DNA from: Peromyscus leucopus
Lineage: Eukaryota > Chordata > Mammalia > Rodentia > Cricetidae
Reading direction: 5' to 3'
Length of the DNA stretch: 64,000 nt
Assembly: GCF_004664715.2 (NCBI RefSeq)
Contig: NC_051063.1
Coordinates: 116,174,829-116,238,828 of the forward strand
Within the stretch, counting starts at the first letter, position 1; every line of letters starts with the position of its first letter. Position numbers and translations under genes: made by a program. The notes beneath the pieces were generated by a model. It did no database searches. It was not told the DNA's origin and saw only the letters and a list, made by a program, of their open reading frames with translations. This document shows, in pieces, positions 13,030-24,608 of this stretch.

Positions 13030-13994
13030 ATGATCACTATCAAAGTACCAATGGTGTTCTTAAGTGAATCAGGGGGAAGTTTTAAAATTCATATGGATGA
13101 AAAAAAGATCACGAATAATTAAAACAACATGAATATAAAGGGCAAGAATAAAAGCATCACAATACCAGGTTTCAAGACACACTACCGAACAATAGTGAGA
13201 AAAATAAAAGGGTATTGGAACAGACACACAGACCAATGGACTAGAAGACCCAGAAATCAGCATGCTTAATCTCATCAAATTATAAAGCATCTACCCAGGA
13301 AAGAAAATAATCTGCAGAGCAAAGAGGAAACTTATAACTGAGAAACTTCTTCCATGAATCCACAAGACAGTAGACTAACATCCAGTGTATCTATAGATCT
13401 CAGTTAAGAATAACAAAATCAAGTACATCAGGAAGTAGGTAAATGATCTAAAGTCATTCTCCAAAACTAATCACCAGGAACAGGAAAATGTGCATCAAAA
13501 CTACATTAAGACTACAACTCATCCTAATCAGAATGACTATTGTCAAAACAAAAACAAAAGAAAAAATTAGTAAATGCTGGTGAGAATGTAGGGTGAAAAG
13601 AATCCTTGTACTCTATTGGTTTGTTAGGAGCATAAGTTAGTACAGCCTTTATGGAATGCGGTGTGGAGGTCCTCAAAACAGAACAACAAAAACAACAACA
13701 AAATCCCAAATCCTAGCAAATGACTTAGCTATGTGAATCTGCCACTCCTAGATATGTAACTGCAAGAAGTAGTCAGAAGAGATACTAACAAAACTATACA
13801 CATCCATGTTTCCTGTGGTTCTACTCAGAATAGACAAAATGTGGAAATAGCCTAGATGCCCATAGTAAATGACTACATAAAGAAAACATGGCATATATAC
13901 ATAGTCAAATATTATGAGTCCATGAATTTAAAAACATCATTTTCGAGAGGATGAATAGGACTGTAGTTTATTTGGTTTAATTCAATAAACTGGG
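13030..13994 (+). mobile_element. Ancient L1 (L1M type), ORF2 3' part, left piece
   Basis: The order of diverged blocks follows the 3' half of mammalian-wide L1 ORF2: 'aaaattcatatggatgaaaa', 'accaatggactagaagaccc', 'ctgagaaacttcttccatga', then 'aatgctggtgagaatgtagg' and 'ccactcctagatatgtaact'. No long frame remains. The copy is split by the LTR at 14000-14543 and resumes at 14549. Confidence 0.7.
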
Positions 13995-13999
13995 CATGG

Positions 14000-14543
14000 T
14001 GTTGGGGAACATTATTTTAAGGTGTGTTACTTTTGTTTATGTTGCATTTGTTTTACTCTGTGAAGCTGTGTTACTGTGCCTATCTAGAACACCTGATGGT
14101 TCAATAAAGAGCTGAATGGCCAATAGTGAGGCAGGAGAAAGGATGGGTGGGGCTGGCAGGCAGAAAGAATTAATAGAAAGAGAAGTCTGGGAGAAGAAAG
14201 AAGAAGAAGCCAGACATGGAAGAGGACCCAGTGTCCAGCCACCCAGCTACACAGCCAACCACAGAGTAAGAAATAAAGAAAAGTATATAGGAACAGAAAA
14301 GGAAAAACCCAGAGGCAAAAGGCAGATGGGTTATTTTTAAGTTAAAAAAAGCTGGCAAAAAAACCAAACCAAAACAAAACAAAACAAAACAAAACAAAAC
14401 AAAAAACAAGCTAAGCTAAGGCCAAGCATTTATATGTAATAATAAGACTCTGTGTGTGATTCATTTGGGGATTGGGTGGAAGGTCCCCCAAAAAACAAAA
14501 GGGCCCTCAAAGAGACAAAAAGTAAGAAAACAACCAACAAAAA
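14000..14543 (+). mobile_element. Solo LTR, class-II-like, inserted in the old L1
   Basis: Begins 'tgttggggaacattatttta', contains 'ctgaatggccaatagtgagg' and a polyadenylation-like 'agtaagaaataaagaa', and ends near '...acaaccaacaaaaa'. The 5 bp catgg flanks it at 13995-13999 and 14544-14548 (gcatgg versus acatgg if 6 bp). Removing it rejoins the old L1 sequence. An expanded (CAAAA)n lies at 14368-14407 inside. Related LTRs are common in muroid rodents. I cannot name the subfamily. Confidence 0.8.
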
Positions 14544-14548
14544 CATGG

Positions 14549-14620
14549 AGAAACAAATACTACATATTTTCTCTAATATATAGGAGTTATAATTTAAAAA
14601 TAAAACACAAACAATGTAGT
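14549..14620 (+). mobile_element. Ancient L1 (L1M type), right piece
   Basis: 'gagaaacaaatactacatat' followed by 'tttctctaatatataggag' continues the ORF2-end sequence interrupted by the LTR. It matches the L1 block that ends '...caaatactgcatgatctcac'. Confidence 0.6.
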
Positions 14621-15609
14621 AGAGAAAGATGAGGACTTTTGGGGAGAAAGAGTAGGATACTATAGGAGGAGAGTTGGGAGGGCAGACACAGTCAAAGCAC
14701 AACACAATGCTTGAAAATATCACACTGAAATTTGCTCTTATGCACAATAATATTCATTAAGATTAAAACAAGAGAAAGCATATATTTCTAAAAGTGAAGG
14801 TAATTTGAATAAAGAACATGTAGTAAAGGTAGAGAAGGCTGAACATAAAGATAAGGGGTACATACATAAACAGAGGTAACTGTGTATGAGCACATCCAAG
14901 TTAGAGCATATGTGCAAAGCATGCAAAAAATAATGCATACACTGCACAACAAACAATCCTAAGAGTATCACCTAAGACAGCAAAGTACTTTTACTGACCT
15001 GGGCTGACCATGGTTCTTCTTAGTTTAAATCAGTCTTGCTTTTATGACAGTTTGGTACATAATGGTCACAAATAAGTGGAACTGTGAACAGTCACTCAAG
15101 ACCTAGATTTGTAACAATTTCCCCATTATTGCTGCTTTTCGAGGTTGCTGAAACAAGTCATGAAGCCATTTGGGATTCATGGAATAAGGAATTAAACTCT
15201 AGTTTAAGAAGGTACAAGTTGCAAAGTACAATATAGCAGTGTTGCAGATTTAATGAAAAAGAAGAAAAAGGAGAATTGGGTCCATTATGCAGCCAATGAG
15301 TGACAGATCCTGGACTTCCTCTTTCTGGGTTCTACTTTGGCCACTTGGTGGCATAAAACACTAATGATCTAGAAAAAGTAAAGATCACATGAGAAAATAT
15401 GTTAGTACTGCATTTTCCTGGCACCAGCCCTCTGTTTATAATCACACATGGACTAATTCAGATTTCAAAGACATATGTTGCAGCAGAAGAGACCATCAAG
15501 GTTTATAAATGATTTGTTTAACTAAAAAGGTATCCGAGAAGTTTCAGTATCATCCATGCCATAACAGCTGTCTCCTTGGAATCATACCTACAACTTCAGC
15601 ATGTTAGTA
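14621..15609. other. Unique DNA, no gene seen
   Basis: No repeat recognised with confidence and no coding-like frame. Confidence 0.45.
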
Positions 15610-15630
15610 TTTTTTTTTTTTTTTTTTTTT
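15610..15630. repeat. Poly(T) tract of 21
   Basis: An uninterrupted T run next to a MER20-like fragment. It could be the remnant tail of a lost minus-strand retroelement. Confidence 0.8.
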
Positions 15631-15649
15631 GGTGAAAGGGTTGTATGGA

Positions 15650-15750
15650 TTCATTCTGTGAATTAGAGGATGCTCAGTAGCTTCTCTGGCCTCTATCTGA
15701 CAGCATCCTCTCTTTGAACTGTGACAATCAAAAATGTCTCAGTACACATG
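15650..15750 (-). mobile_element. MER20-like hAT DNA transposon fragment
   Basis: 'gatgctcagtagcttctctg' through 'gtgacaatcaaaaatgtctc' resembles the reverse complement of the MER20 core (gacatttttggttgtcac...ggatgctgctaaacatcc). It is an ancient non-autonomous hAT element and only partial here. Confidence 0.55.
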
Positions 15751-15769
15751 AAAATATTCACTGGGAAGA

Positions 15770-16514
15770 GCACACTACATCAATGGATACCTACTCAGCT
15801 AGATGGTGGGAAGTAAGCAGACCCCACAACCTGGTATGACTCTGATACACTATTAATTTCAATATTTCAGGAAGACAATATCTGTTAAGGTGCCACAATA
15901 GAGAAAAGTTGAAGAGTATTTTGCTGAAGAAGGCAAACTGTTTTCAGAGGAGAGTGACAATTCCCAGTCCAGAAATTGCCTTACATAATGTGAGAACACT
16001 ATCTACACCCTTCTCCACCTGGCTTATCACTTTTCGGTGATAGCTGAATTGGAAGGAATTGTTCTTGAGTTTTCAGTCGCTGTCCAAATTGATTGCTTTT
16101 TCTGTTCCACTGTGCAGAGGGTTAAGGGAGCAGAAGTTAACACAGAGATTACTAGAACCAGTGTAATGGTCAAGAGAGTTGATAAAGGAATATTGAAGTC
16201 AAATTTAGAGGAAAGAATATGTGTAAATACCTGAGAACTTGGATTTTCCCAAGGCATATGATTTGTATAACCATTGTGAAATTATGAGGTTTTTTTTTTT
16301 TGTTGTTGTTGTTTTTACATTTGCTTGAATAATGTTTAACTCTTAAGCTTGGCATATGAAGTTAGACCTAAGGTGATAAGAAATGGAATTTTGTCATTAT
16401 AGAATACGATAACTTAAGCAGCTTTCATATCATGTAATTATTTTATATGAGCAACTAAATGTGCCATGCCTTATAAAACAATTCATGATCTTACTTTTTA
16501 CTTGGTTTATATTT
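15770..16514. other. Unique DNA, no gene seen
   Basis: No repeat or coding signal recognised, apart from a short T-rich run at 16290-16315. Confidence 0.45.
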
Positions 16515-16562
16515 TTTAATTAAAATATAATTACATAATTTTCTCCATTCTCTTTCTTTTTT
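16515..16562 (-). mobile_element. Old Lx-type L1 3' end, left piece
   Basis: 'attttttaattaaaatataa' followed by 'ttacataattttctccattc' matches the start of the Lx-type 3' end, whose continuation lies at 20358-21020. A younger L1 (16563-20357) is inserted between the two pieces. Confidence 0.55.
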
Positions 16563-18729
16563 TGTTTTTCTCTTATTTATTAAGGAAATTTTTTCATTCA
16601 TTTTATACACTAATGAAAGATCCCCCTCTTCCCTCCTCCTACCCCTCCTACCTCCCCCTCCCAACCCACCCCTCACTCCCACCCACAAGAAGGCAAGGCC
16701 TTCCATGGGGAGGCACATCCAGTAGAGGCAAATCCAAGCCCATCCCCCTGCCTCAAGGCTGCACAAAGTGTTCCATCATAGGTAGTGGGCTCCACAAAGC
16801 CCACTCATGCACCACAAATGGATTCTGATCCAACCGCCGGGGTGCCTCCCAAGCTAATCAAGCTACACAACTGTCTCACCATGCAGAGGGCCTAGTCCAG
16901 TCCCATGTAGGCTCCACAGCCATTGATCCAAATTGCATGAGTTCCCTCTAATTTGTTTGGTCATCCTTGCATGTTTCCCTATCATGATTCTGATGCACTT
17001 GCTCATAGAATCCCTCTCTGTCTCTTTGACTGGACTCCTGGAGCTCTGTCTGGTGATTGGCTGTGGATCTCTGCATCTGCCTCCATTAGGCATTGAAGAA
17101 AAGCTCTGTGATGACAGTTAGGATATTCACAGGTCTAATCTCTGGGGCAAGCCATTTCAGTTCAGGAACCCTCTCCACTATTGCTAGTAGTAGTCAGGCT
17201 GGGGCCATCCTTCAGGATTCCTGGCAACTTTCCTGATGCTGAGTTTCTCTCTATCCCCATGATATCTCTCCCTATCATGGTATCTCTTTCATTGCTCTCC
17301 CCCTCCCTCCCTGTTCCAGCTCAACCATCTCATTCCCATATGTTCTCATCCCATATCCCCTACTATCCATTGCCCACCCCTCATCCCCAGTTTACTCATA
17401 GAGATCTCATCTATTTCCCCTTCGCAGGGTGGTCCACACATCCCTCTTTGAGTCTTCCCTGTTAGCTTCTCTGGAGTTGTGGGTTATTACTTGATTATCC
17501 TTTGCTTTATATCTAGTATCCACTTATAAGTGGAATACCATGTTTGTCTTTCTAAGTCTGTGTTACCTCACTCAGGAGGATATTTTCTAGTTCCATCCAT
17601 TTGCCTGCAAATTTCATGATGTCATTGTTTTTCTCTGCTGAGTAGTACTCCATTGTGTATATGTACCACATTCTCTAAATCCATTCTTCAGTTTAGGGGC
17701 ATCTCGGTTGTTCCCAGGTTCTGGCTATTATAAATAATCCTGCTATGAACACAGTTAAGCATGTATCCTTGTGGTATGATTGAGTATTCCTTGGGTATAT
17801 GCCCAAGAGTGGTATAGCTGTATATTGCAGTAGATTGATTCCCAGTTTTCTGAGAAACCACCATACTGATTTCCAAAGTGGCTGTACCAGCTTTCACTCC
17901 CACCAACAGTGGAGGAGTGTTCCCCTCGCTCCACATTCTCTCCAACATAAGCTGTCTTCAGTGCTTTTGATCTTAGCCATTCTATCAAATATAAGATGGT
18001 ATCTCAGTTTTGATTTGCATCTTCCTGATAATTAAGGATGCTGAGCAATTCCTTAAATGTCCTTCAGCCATTTGAAATTCTTCTGTTGAGAATTCTCTGT
18101 TTAGCTCTATAGCCCAATTTTTAATTGGATTGTTTGTTATTTCAATGTCTAGTTTCTTGAGTTCTTTATATATTCTGGAGATCAGCCCTCTGTCAGATGT
18201 GGGGTTGGTGAAAAATCTTTTCCCATTCTGTAGGCTGTCATTTTGTCTTATTGGCCATGTCCTTTGCCTTACAAAAGCTTCTCAGTTTCAGGAGGTCCCA
18301 TTTATTAATTGTTGCCCTCAGTGTCTGTGCTACTGGTGTCATACTTAGGAAGTAGACTTCTGTGTCAATGCTTTCAACACTACTTCCTACTTTCTCTTCT
18401 GTCAAGTTCAGTGTAACTGAATTTATGTTGAGGTCTTTGATCCACTTGTATTTAAGTTTTGTGCATGGTGATAGATATGGATCTATTTGCAATATTCTAC
18501 ATGTTGACATCCAGTTATGCCAACACCATTTGTTGAAGATGTTTTCTTTTTTCCATGGCACAATTTTGGATTCTTTGTCAAAAATCAGGTGTTCATGTGT
18601 GTGTGGGTTAATGTCAGAGTTTTCAATTCAATTTCATTGGTGCACGTGTCAGTTTTTAATGCCAAGACCAAGCTGTTTTTATTACCATAGTTCTATAGTA
18701 GAGCTTGATGTCAGGGATGGTGATGCCTC
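16563..18729 (-). mobile_element. L1 retrotransposon, 3' segment (3' UTR and ORF2 C-terminus)
   Basis: Minus-strand L1. A T-rich 3' end lies at 16563-16600 and the 3' UTR runs to about 17512. The ORF2 stop is near 17513. Upstream ORF2 sequence then runs to 18729. C-terminal ORF2 blocks can be seen in several frames but are broken by stops and shifts. The upstream part of the same L1 is on the opposite strand at 18730-20357. Its outer end repeats 'gaggcatcaccatc', which is also the 5' end of this segment in reverse complement. Confidence 0.9.
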
Positions 18730-20357
18730 AATAAACAAACTGAGAGCTGAAATCAATAAAATAGAAACAAAGGGGAAAATACAAAGAATCAGTGAAACAA
18801 AGAGTTGGTTCTTTGAGAAAATCAACAAGATAGACAAGCCCTTATTCAGACTAACCGAAAAGGTAGAAAGAGAGCATCCAAATGAACAAAACCAGAAATG
18901 AAAAGGGAGATAGAACAACTGACAGTGAGGAAACCCAGAGAATCATCAGGTCATACTTCAAAAGCCTGTATTCCACAAAATTGGAAAATCTTAAAAAAAA
19001 AAAAAAAAAAAAAAGGACAGTTTTCTGATAGGTACCACATACCAAAGTTAAACCAAGACTGGATGAACAATTTAAGTAGACCAATAACCCCTAAGGAAAT
19101 AGAGTCATTAAATGTCTCCCAACAGAAAAAAAAGCCCAGGACCAGATGGTTTCAACACAGAATTCTACCAGATTTTCAAATACGAGTTAATACCAATACT
19201 CTTCAAATGGCTCCACACAATAGAAACAGAAGGAACGTTACCAAACTCCTTTTATGAGGCTACAGTTACTCTGATTCCCAAGCCACACAAAGATGCAACA
19301 AAGAAAGAGAATCACAGACCAGTCTTCCTCCTGAACTTTGATGCAAAAATACTCAATAAAATATTGGCAAACATAATTCAAGAACACATCAAAAACATTA
19401 TACACCATGATCAGGTAGGCTTCATCCCAGAGATGCAAGGATGGTTCAACATACGAAAGCCCGTCAATGTAATACACCATATAAACAAACTGAAAGAAAA
19501 AAAACCACATGATCATATCATTAGATGCTGAAAAGGCCTTTGAAAATCTAGCACCCCTTTATGATGAAGATCTTGGAGAGATCAGGAAAAGAGGGAATAT
19601 ACATAAACATAATAAAGGCAATTTACAGCAAACCAACAGCCAACATCAAATTAAATGGAGAGAAACTCAAAGCGATCCCACTAAAATCAGGAACAAGACA
19701 AGGCTGTTCACTCTCCCCATAGTTATTCAATATAGTACTTGAAGTTCTAGCTAGCACAATAAGACAGCAAAAGGAGATCAATGGTATACAAATTGGAAAG
19801 AAAGAAAGAAGTCAAACTTTCACTATTTGCAGATGATATAATAGTATACATAAGTGCCCCAAAAGTTCTACTAAGGAACTCCTACAGCTGATAAACACCT
19901 TCAGTAATGTAGCAGGATACAAGATTAACTAAAAAAATCACTAGCCCTCCTTATACAAAGGATAAATGGGCTAAAAAAGAAATCAGAGACCTTTACAGAA
20001 ATCAGCAACATCACCCTTTACAATAGCCACAAACAATATAAAATACATTGGGGTAACTCTAACTAAGCAAGTGAAAGACCTGTGTGATGAGAACTTTAAG
20101 TCTCTGAAGAAAGAAATTGAAGAAGATATCAGAAAATGGAAAGATATCCCATGCTCATCGATAGGAAGAATTAACAAGTAAAAATGGCAATCTTACCAAA
20201 AGCAATCTACAGAGTCAATGCAATCCCCATCAAAATCCCAACACAATTCTTCACAGACCTGGAAAGAACAATACTCAACTTCATTTGGAAAAACAAAAAA
20301 CCCAGGATACCCAAAAGAATTCAGTACAACAAAGCCACCTCTGGAGGCATCACCATC
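18730..20357 (+). mobile_element. L1 retrotransposon, inverted upstream ORF2 segment
   Basis: Plus-strand ORF2 from before the reverse transcriptase to just past it. The reverse-transcriptase blocks are recognisable: a YRP-like '[13 protein letters not shown]' region near 19310, the A-block '[11 protein letters not shown]' near 19515, and a FADD-type active site near 19825. They are spread over several frames. A 21-base A tract at 18994-19014 interrupts the frame. The segment ends at 20357 exactly where the 3' segment begins in L1 coordinates, with a 14-bp overlap. This supports one twin-primed insertion. Confidence 0.9.
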
Positions 20358-21020
20358 ACTTTCTTCTTTCCAACCCCTCTATTGTACTCACCTTGCTCCC
20401 TCTGGAATTCATGCCCTCTTTTCCTTTAGTTGTTATTGTGACATATATAAATATGACTTGCACAGTTTGTTTAGTGTTAATTGTATGTATATGGTTTCAA
20501 GGCTGACCACTTAGTATTGGATAATCAATTAGGGACCTTTTCCCTGGGGAAGACTATTTCTCTCACTCTCAGCATTCCTTAGTTATCTGTAGTTTTTATG
20601 GGTGGGGACCTGTGAGGTTTCTCTCTTCAATGTCAGAATGTCTATTGGTGTGCTTCTTCAGGTTTTGTTTAGGCAGCCATATTATTAAAATGTCATGGGT
20701 GATGCTTCCCTGATATTTCTAGGAGACACAACCTCACAGTAGATTTCCTGTTTCTCTGAATCTTACAGTCTTTGTGGCCCTCTTTTGTGATGTTCTCTAA
20801 TCCTTAGATAAGGCATTGTGTTGTAGATTTATCCACTGGGCTTGGTGGCCCATGACCAACTTTTCTCTATATGTTGACAGGTTGTAGTTTTCTCTAACAG
20901 CCTCTTGTTGGAAGGAAAAGTTTCTTTGATGAGAAGTAAGAGCTACATTTACCTGCAGGTAGCAAATACATATTTAAATTTCTGTTAGAAATTATACTGC
21001 TTTAATAAAGTGGTGGTTTT
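20358..21020 (-). mobile_element. Old Lx-type L1 3' region, right piece
   Basis: Contains 'ctccctctggaattcatgcc', 'ggctgaccacttagtattgg', 'aggcagccatattattaaaa' and 'ttctttgatgagaagtaaga', in the order I recall for an old rodent L1 3' region read in reverse. A related copy lies at 48755-50585. With the piece at 16515-16562 it forms one element split by the younger L1. Confidence 0.55.
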
Positions 21021-21573
21021 AAAGTATCAGCATCAGTAAAAGTTATGGGGTTCAGAAACTCATGACATGGACATACCTCATACCTAAAAGATGCCCAAGT
21101 GAAGAACCTTAGACCTCTAATTCAGCAAAGACAAAGATTTAAGAAAGCAAACAAACAACGAATTGCTACAAAGGCACCAGCCTTCACCTAACAATGATAT
21201 AGGCCATAGAGATTTGAACCTGGTGTTTGGTAGGACTAAAAACATTCATATTAGGGGAATGCCCTCTCTTCCACAAGAGGAGGGACTTAAGCCTGAGCAA
21301 CTTCATACCCCAAGTTCATTGTTGACTGTGTCTGAGGTTGTCTGTCTGCTAAGGTACTGGTGCAGTGACACTAGATGTAGTTCATAACCAGATATATACT
21401 GAGGAATGCACACAGAGGGATCCACGTGAGAAATAAATGGAAGAGAAAGGACCAGATAGAGAAGACGATCAGCTCTGTTATGTCAGGGGTACCACAAAAC
21501 TGCATTAATAAATTTGCAAAACCCAGCTATATTTCACTTAAGAAAGACAACTTTCCCAGTGAATTTCCTTTCT
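21021..21573. other. Unassigned DNA, no gene seen
   Basis: A 74-codon frame (21163-21387) has no motif. No repeat family recognised. Confidence 0.45.
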
Positions 21574-21579
21574 CTCCCA
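21574..21579 (+). repeat. Left 6-bp target duplication (ctccca)
   Basis: Identical to 22135-22140. A 6-bp duplication is typical of class-II endogenous retroviral integration. Confidence 0.85.
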
Positions 21580-21710
21580 TGTTGCTGGAATTATCTCCAG
21601 CCCCTCCCAGACTGCAGCTACTCAGACCCAAATAAACACACAGACGCTTATATTATTTAAACTGTTTAGCCTAATGGCTCAAGCTTCTTGCTATCCAGTT
21701 CTTATATCTT

Positions 21711-21726
21711 AAATTAACCCATTTCT
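21711..21726 (+). repeat. Left target duplication of the nested B1
   Basis: aaattaacccatttct, repeated exactly at 21887-21902 on the other side of the B1. Confidence 0.93.
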
Positions 21727-21886
21727 TTTCTTTTTTTTTTTTTTTTTGAGACAGGGTTTCTCTGTATAGCTTTGTTCCTTTCCTGGATCTCGCTCTGTAG
21801 ACCAGACTGGCCTCAAACTCACAGGGATCCACCTGCCTCTGCCTCCCAAGTGCTGGTATTAAAGGTGTGCACCACCACTGCCCAGC
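21727..21886 (-). mobile_element. B1 SINE
   Basis: Reverse complement of a full-length 7SL-derived B1. It has a T-rich tail, then 'gagacagggtttctctgtat', 'gaccagactggcctcaaact' and 'cctcccaagtgctggtatta', ending at '...ccactgcccagc'. It is flanked by an exact 16-bp target duplication and sits inside an LTR, so it is younger than that LTR. Confidence 0.95.
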
Positions 21887-21902
21887 AAATTAACCCATTT
21901 CT
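21887..21902 (+). repeat. Right target duplication of the nested B1
   Basis: Exact 16/16 match to 21711-21726. Confidence 0.93.
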
Positions 21903-22134
21903 ATTAATCTATAAGTTGTCAAGTGGTTTGTAGCTTACTGGTACTTTCATATCATGCTTCCTCTGTCTCTGGCTGGTGACTCCTGACTCAGTGTTCCTCT
22001 TACCAGAATTCTCTTCTCTGTTTATCCCGCCTATACTATACTTCCTGCCTGGCTACTGGCCAATCAGCATTTTATTTATCAATCAAATCAGAGCTACATA
22101 TTCACAGCATGCAGAGTGATTGATATCCACAGCA

Positions 22135-22140
22135 CTCCCA
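22135..22140 (+). repeat. Right 6-bp target duplication (ctccca)
   Basis: Matches 21574-21579 and fixes both boundaries of the LTR. Confidence 0.85.
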
Positions 22141-23567
22141 TAACAAATCAATAATGCCAAGATTAGTTCTCTCCTGTTGAATTTCTAAAACATCATAGAG
22201 TTTAGTCAGGTCACCAGATCCCAGTATTATCCCTAAGCTGAAACAATAAAAGCTTTTCTCCATTTTTCCTGTTTCATAGAGATTTCCCTTAGCTTCCATT
22301 GAAATTCCTGGCAATATTAAGAAAATAATTTTATCGTCAATAACTTCTCTAGGGGTTCAAGATTAGATCGGTTTCAAAATTTCCTGGGTATGATAGATCA
22401 TACATATTCTATGCCCTGTTTAGATTTCTTTTTAAAAGAGCAATATAGTAGCATTGTATTGAGAAAATTGAGCTTCTACAGCCCCAGAGGACTCAAACTT
22501 TTCCAGTGGGAGATTTCTGGGATTCAAATACTGAAAGAATCCTAATTCCAGCCAGGTATGGATAATAGCTCTAGCTGAGATTAACGTGGCTATGAACTTG
22601 GAGAGAAAATGGCAAAGGCCAGAGAACTTAATTTTAAATTTAATTCCCTTGATATTTGAAGTCACTAGACTTTCACCTACAAATAGATTGATGTCTTGAA
22701 CTTTATTTTCCATCCTATTTTTAGAAATATTGGAAACTAAATTAAAGGCAATTTAATCTTATCTTCATATTACTATAATATCTGAAGAAACTATGATTGA
22801 CTCTACTGAACAAAATAACTCCTTGGACTGTAGTGGGCAATGGTGGTCTTTAAATTAGGTAATTAGTGTGGTGGGCTTTTTGTCTTAGTTTATGTTGGAG
22901 GATGGGAGTAGAGGATCAATTTCAAAACTCTCTTGGTCAAAATCTACAGTATTCATGAGTAATACCAGGATGCTATGCAAGTAATTGGTAGTAGATTTTG
23001 AAAACATCTTTAGAACAGTGAAGGAAAAGCTGTCTTTAAAGGCAGCAGACAATCTACATGTACAAAGGAGCAGATGATACCATAAGGGTATTTATCAATG
23101 AAGTGGTTTTGCCCAATGCACTACAGGAACAAAAAGTTGGGGGAAGGTGATGGTCTATAAGTGTGTGTATTTCCTCATGATGTTTTGTTCAGACAGTACG
23201 AGTTTTATTGATGTATCATTACTGACTCCCTCCTTGCCTCATACAGATTTTCAACAAAGAAATGATAAATCTTATTGGAAAAATAAGAAACAATAAAGTG
23301 AGTTCTTTGGAGTTTCTTCCTTTTAACTTTAGAAACTATCATGTTTTTACAGAACTTACAATGTTAACTGACCAGTCTCTCCATCCACATAATGAGCAAA
23401 CCCCACAGGGCAAAACCCCTCAGGACAAAGTCCTTGAACTGTTTACAGTTCAGGTACCCCTTTTACTGAATGGATAACTTTTCTTGCTCCAAGGTTTCTT
23501 AATGCCTACAAATATAAGTAAACTCTCTAAGATAGTTTTCCTGTAATAGAGTTAATGTATTTTGTGT

Positions 23568-23574
<7 letters not shown>
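22141..23574. other. Unique DNA, no gene seen
   Basis: No repeat recognised. The longest frame is 93 codons (22432-22713 minus) and has no motif. Confidence 0.5.
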
Positions 23575-23601
<27 letters not shown>

Positions 23602-24037
23602 GGTGTTTAGTTGTTCTTTATTCAAGTTTTTTTTAAAGAAATTTTTTACTCATTTTACATACCAATCACAGATCCCCCTCTTCCCTCCTCCTGCCCCTCC
23701 AGCCTTCCTCCACCCCAACCCACCTCCTGTTCTCTCCTACAAGAAAGGAAGGCTTTCCATGGGGAGTCAGCAGAGCCTGGTACATTCAGTAGAGGCATGT
23801 CCAAGTCCCTCCCTCTGCCTCAAGACTGTGCGAGGTGTCCCACCATGGGTAGTGGGCTCTAAAAAGCCAGCTCATGCACCAGGGATGGATCCTAATCCTA
23901 CTCCCAGGGGCCCCTTTAAGCAGATCAAGCTACACAACTATCTCGCTTATGCAGAGGGCCTAGTCCAGTCCCGTGGAGGCTCCACGGATATTGGTCTAAA
24001 TTTCATGAGTTCCCACTAGTTTGGTTTGATTGTCTGT
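23575..24037 (-). mobile_element. L1 3' UTR fragment, 5'-truncated
   Basis: A T run at 23575-23601 is followed by the reverse complement of the common L1 3' UTR of this window: 'ttttacataccaatcacaga', a C/T-rich block, 'agagggcctagtccagtccc' and 'aaatttcatgagttcccact'. It stops near 24037, well before ORF2, so it is a severely truncated insertion. A short 'tagcttt' similarity on both flanks could be part of the target duplication. Confidence 0.88.
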
Positions 24038-24608
24038 ATCATTAGCTTTAATTCTGCTTATTCTCTCAATGGTTTAGAACATATAGCAGTAAAGAACTAT
24101 AGTGATGACTATGTCTCTATAGTTCTCAAAAGTTGACACTGGTTGATATTTTTCCTTCTGAATCTTTCAAGTTTTCCTTTCATATTACAAATATGATTGT
24201 AGATCCATATTGGTTCTAGCCATTCCATGTTCCAAAGTAAGAGTGTAAAATACGCTGTTGGCTATTGTCAACTGACACTCATGCACACCTCTCTTCTTCT
24301 TAGCACAGATAAAAAAATACTACAAATATTAATGGGATGTGATCCAGCAATGGGTTGAAGTCCAGATTTGAAGAATAAAATGGAGGAAAGCAGAAATAAA
24401 CTAAATTCAGCAGACAATGTCTATCTGGATGTGAGGAAGCAGCCTCATGTTTCCACTGCCATTGTTTGTCCACCATGATGTTTCTACTCAGAGCAATAAG
24501 ACAAAACAAATCAGTCCTCCTCCAAGTTTGTTCCTATCAGAGATTTTGCCACAACAAAAAGAAAAACAATGTAGTGCTAGAACTCTTAAGGTTTTTCTGG
24601 TTATCTAT
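24038..24608. other. Unique DNA, no gene seen
   Basis: No repeat or coding signal recognised. Confidence 0.5.

Larger units (their letters stand above)
21580..22134 (-). mobile_element. Solo LTR (TGCTGTGG...CAACA family), split by a B1
   Basis: Read on the minus strand it starts tgctgtggatatc and ends ...ccagcaaca. It belongs to the same family as the LTRs at 44789-46150 and 55919-56310. Shared blocks include 'aataaataaaa', 'ccaggcaggaagtata', 'agaaatgggttaatttaaga' and 'ataagcgtctgtgtgttta'. It is older than the other copies. A B1 SINE (21727-21886) is nested inside. Confidence 0.85.

Noticed and set aside
18362..18901. 179-codon frame as a possible gene
   Set aside because: It runs across the antisense of L1 ORF2 and over the L1 inversion junction into sense ORF2.
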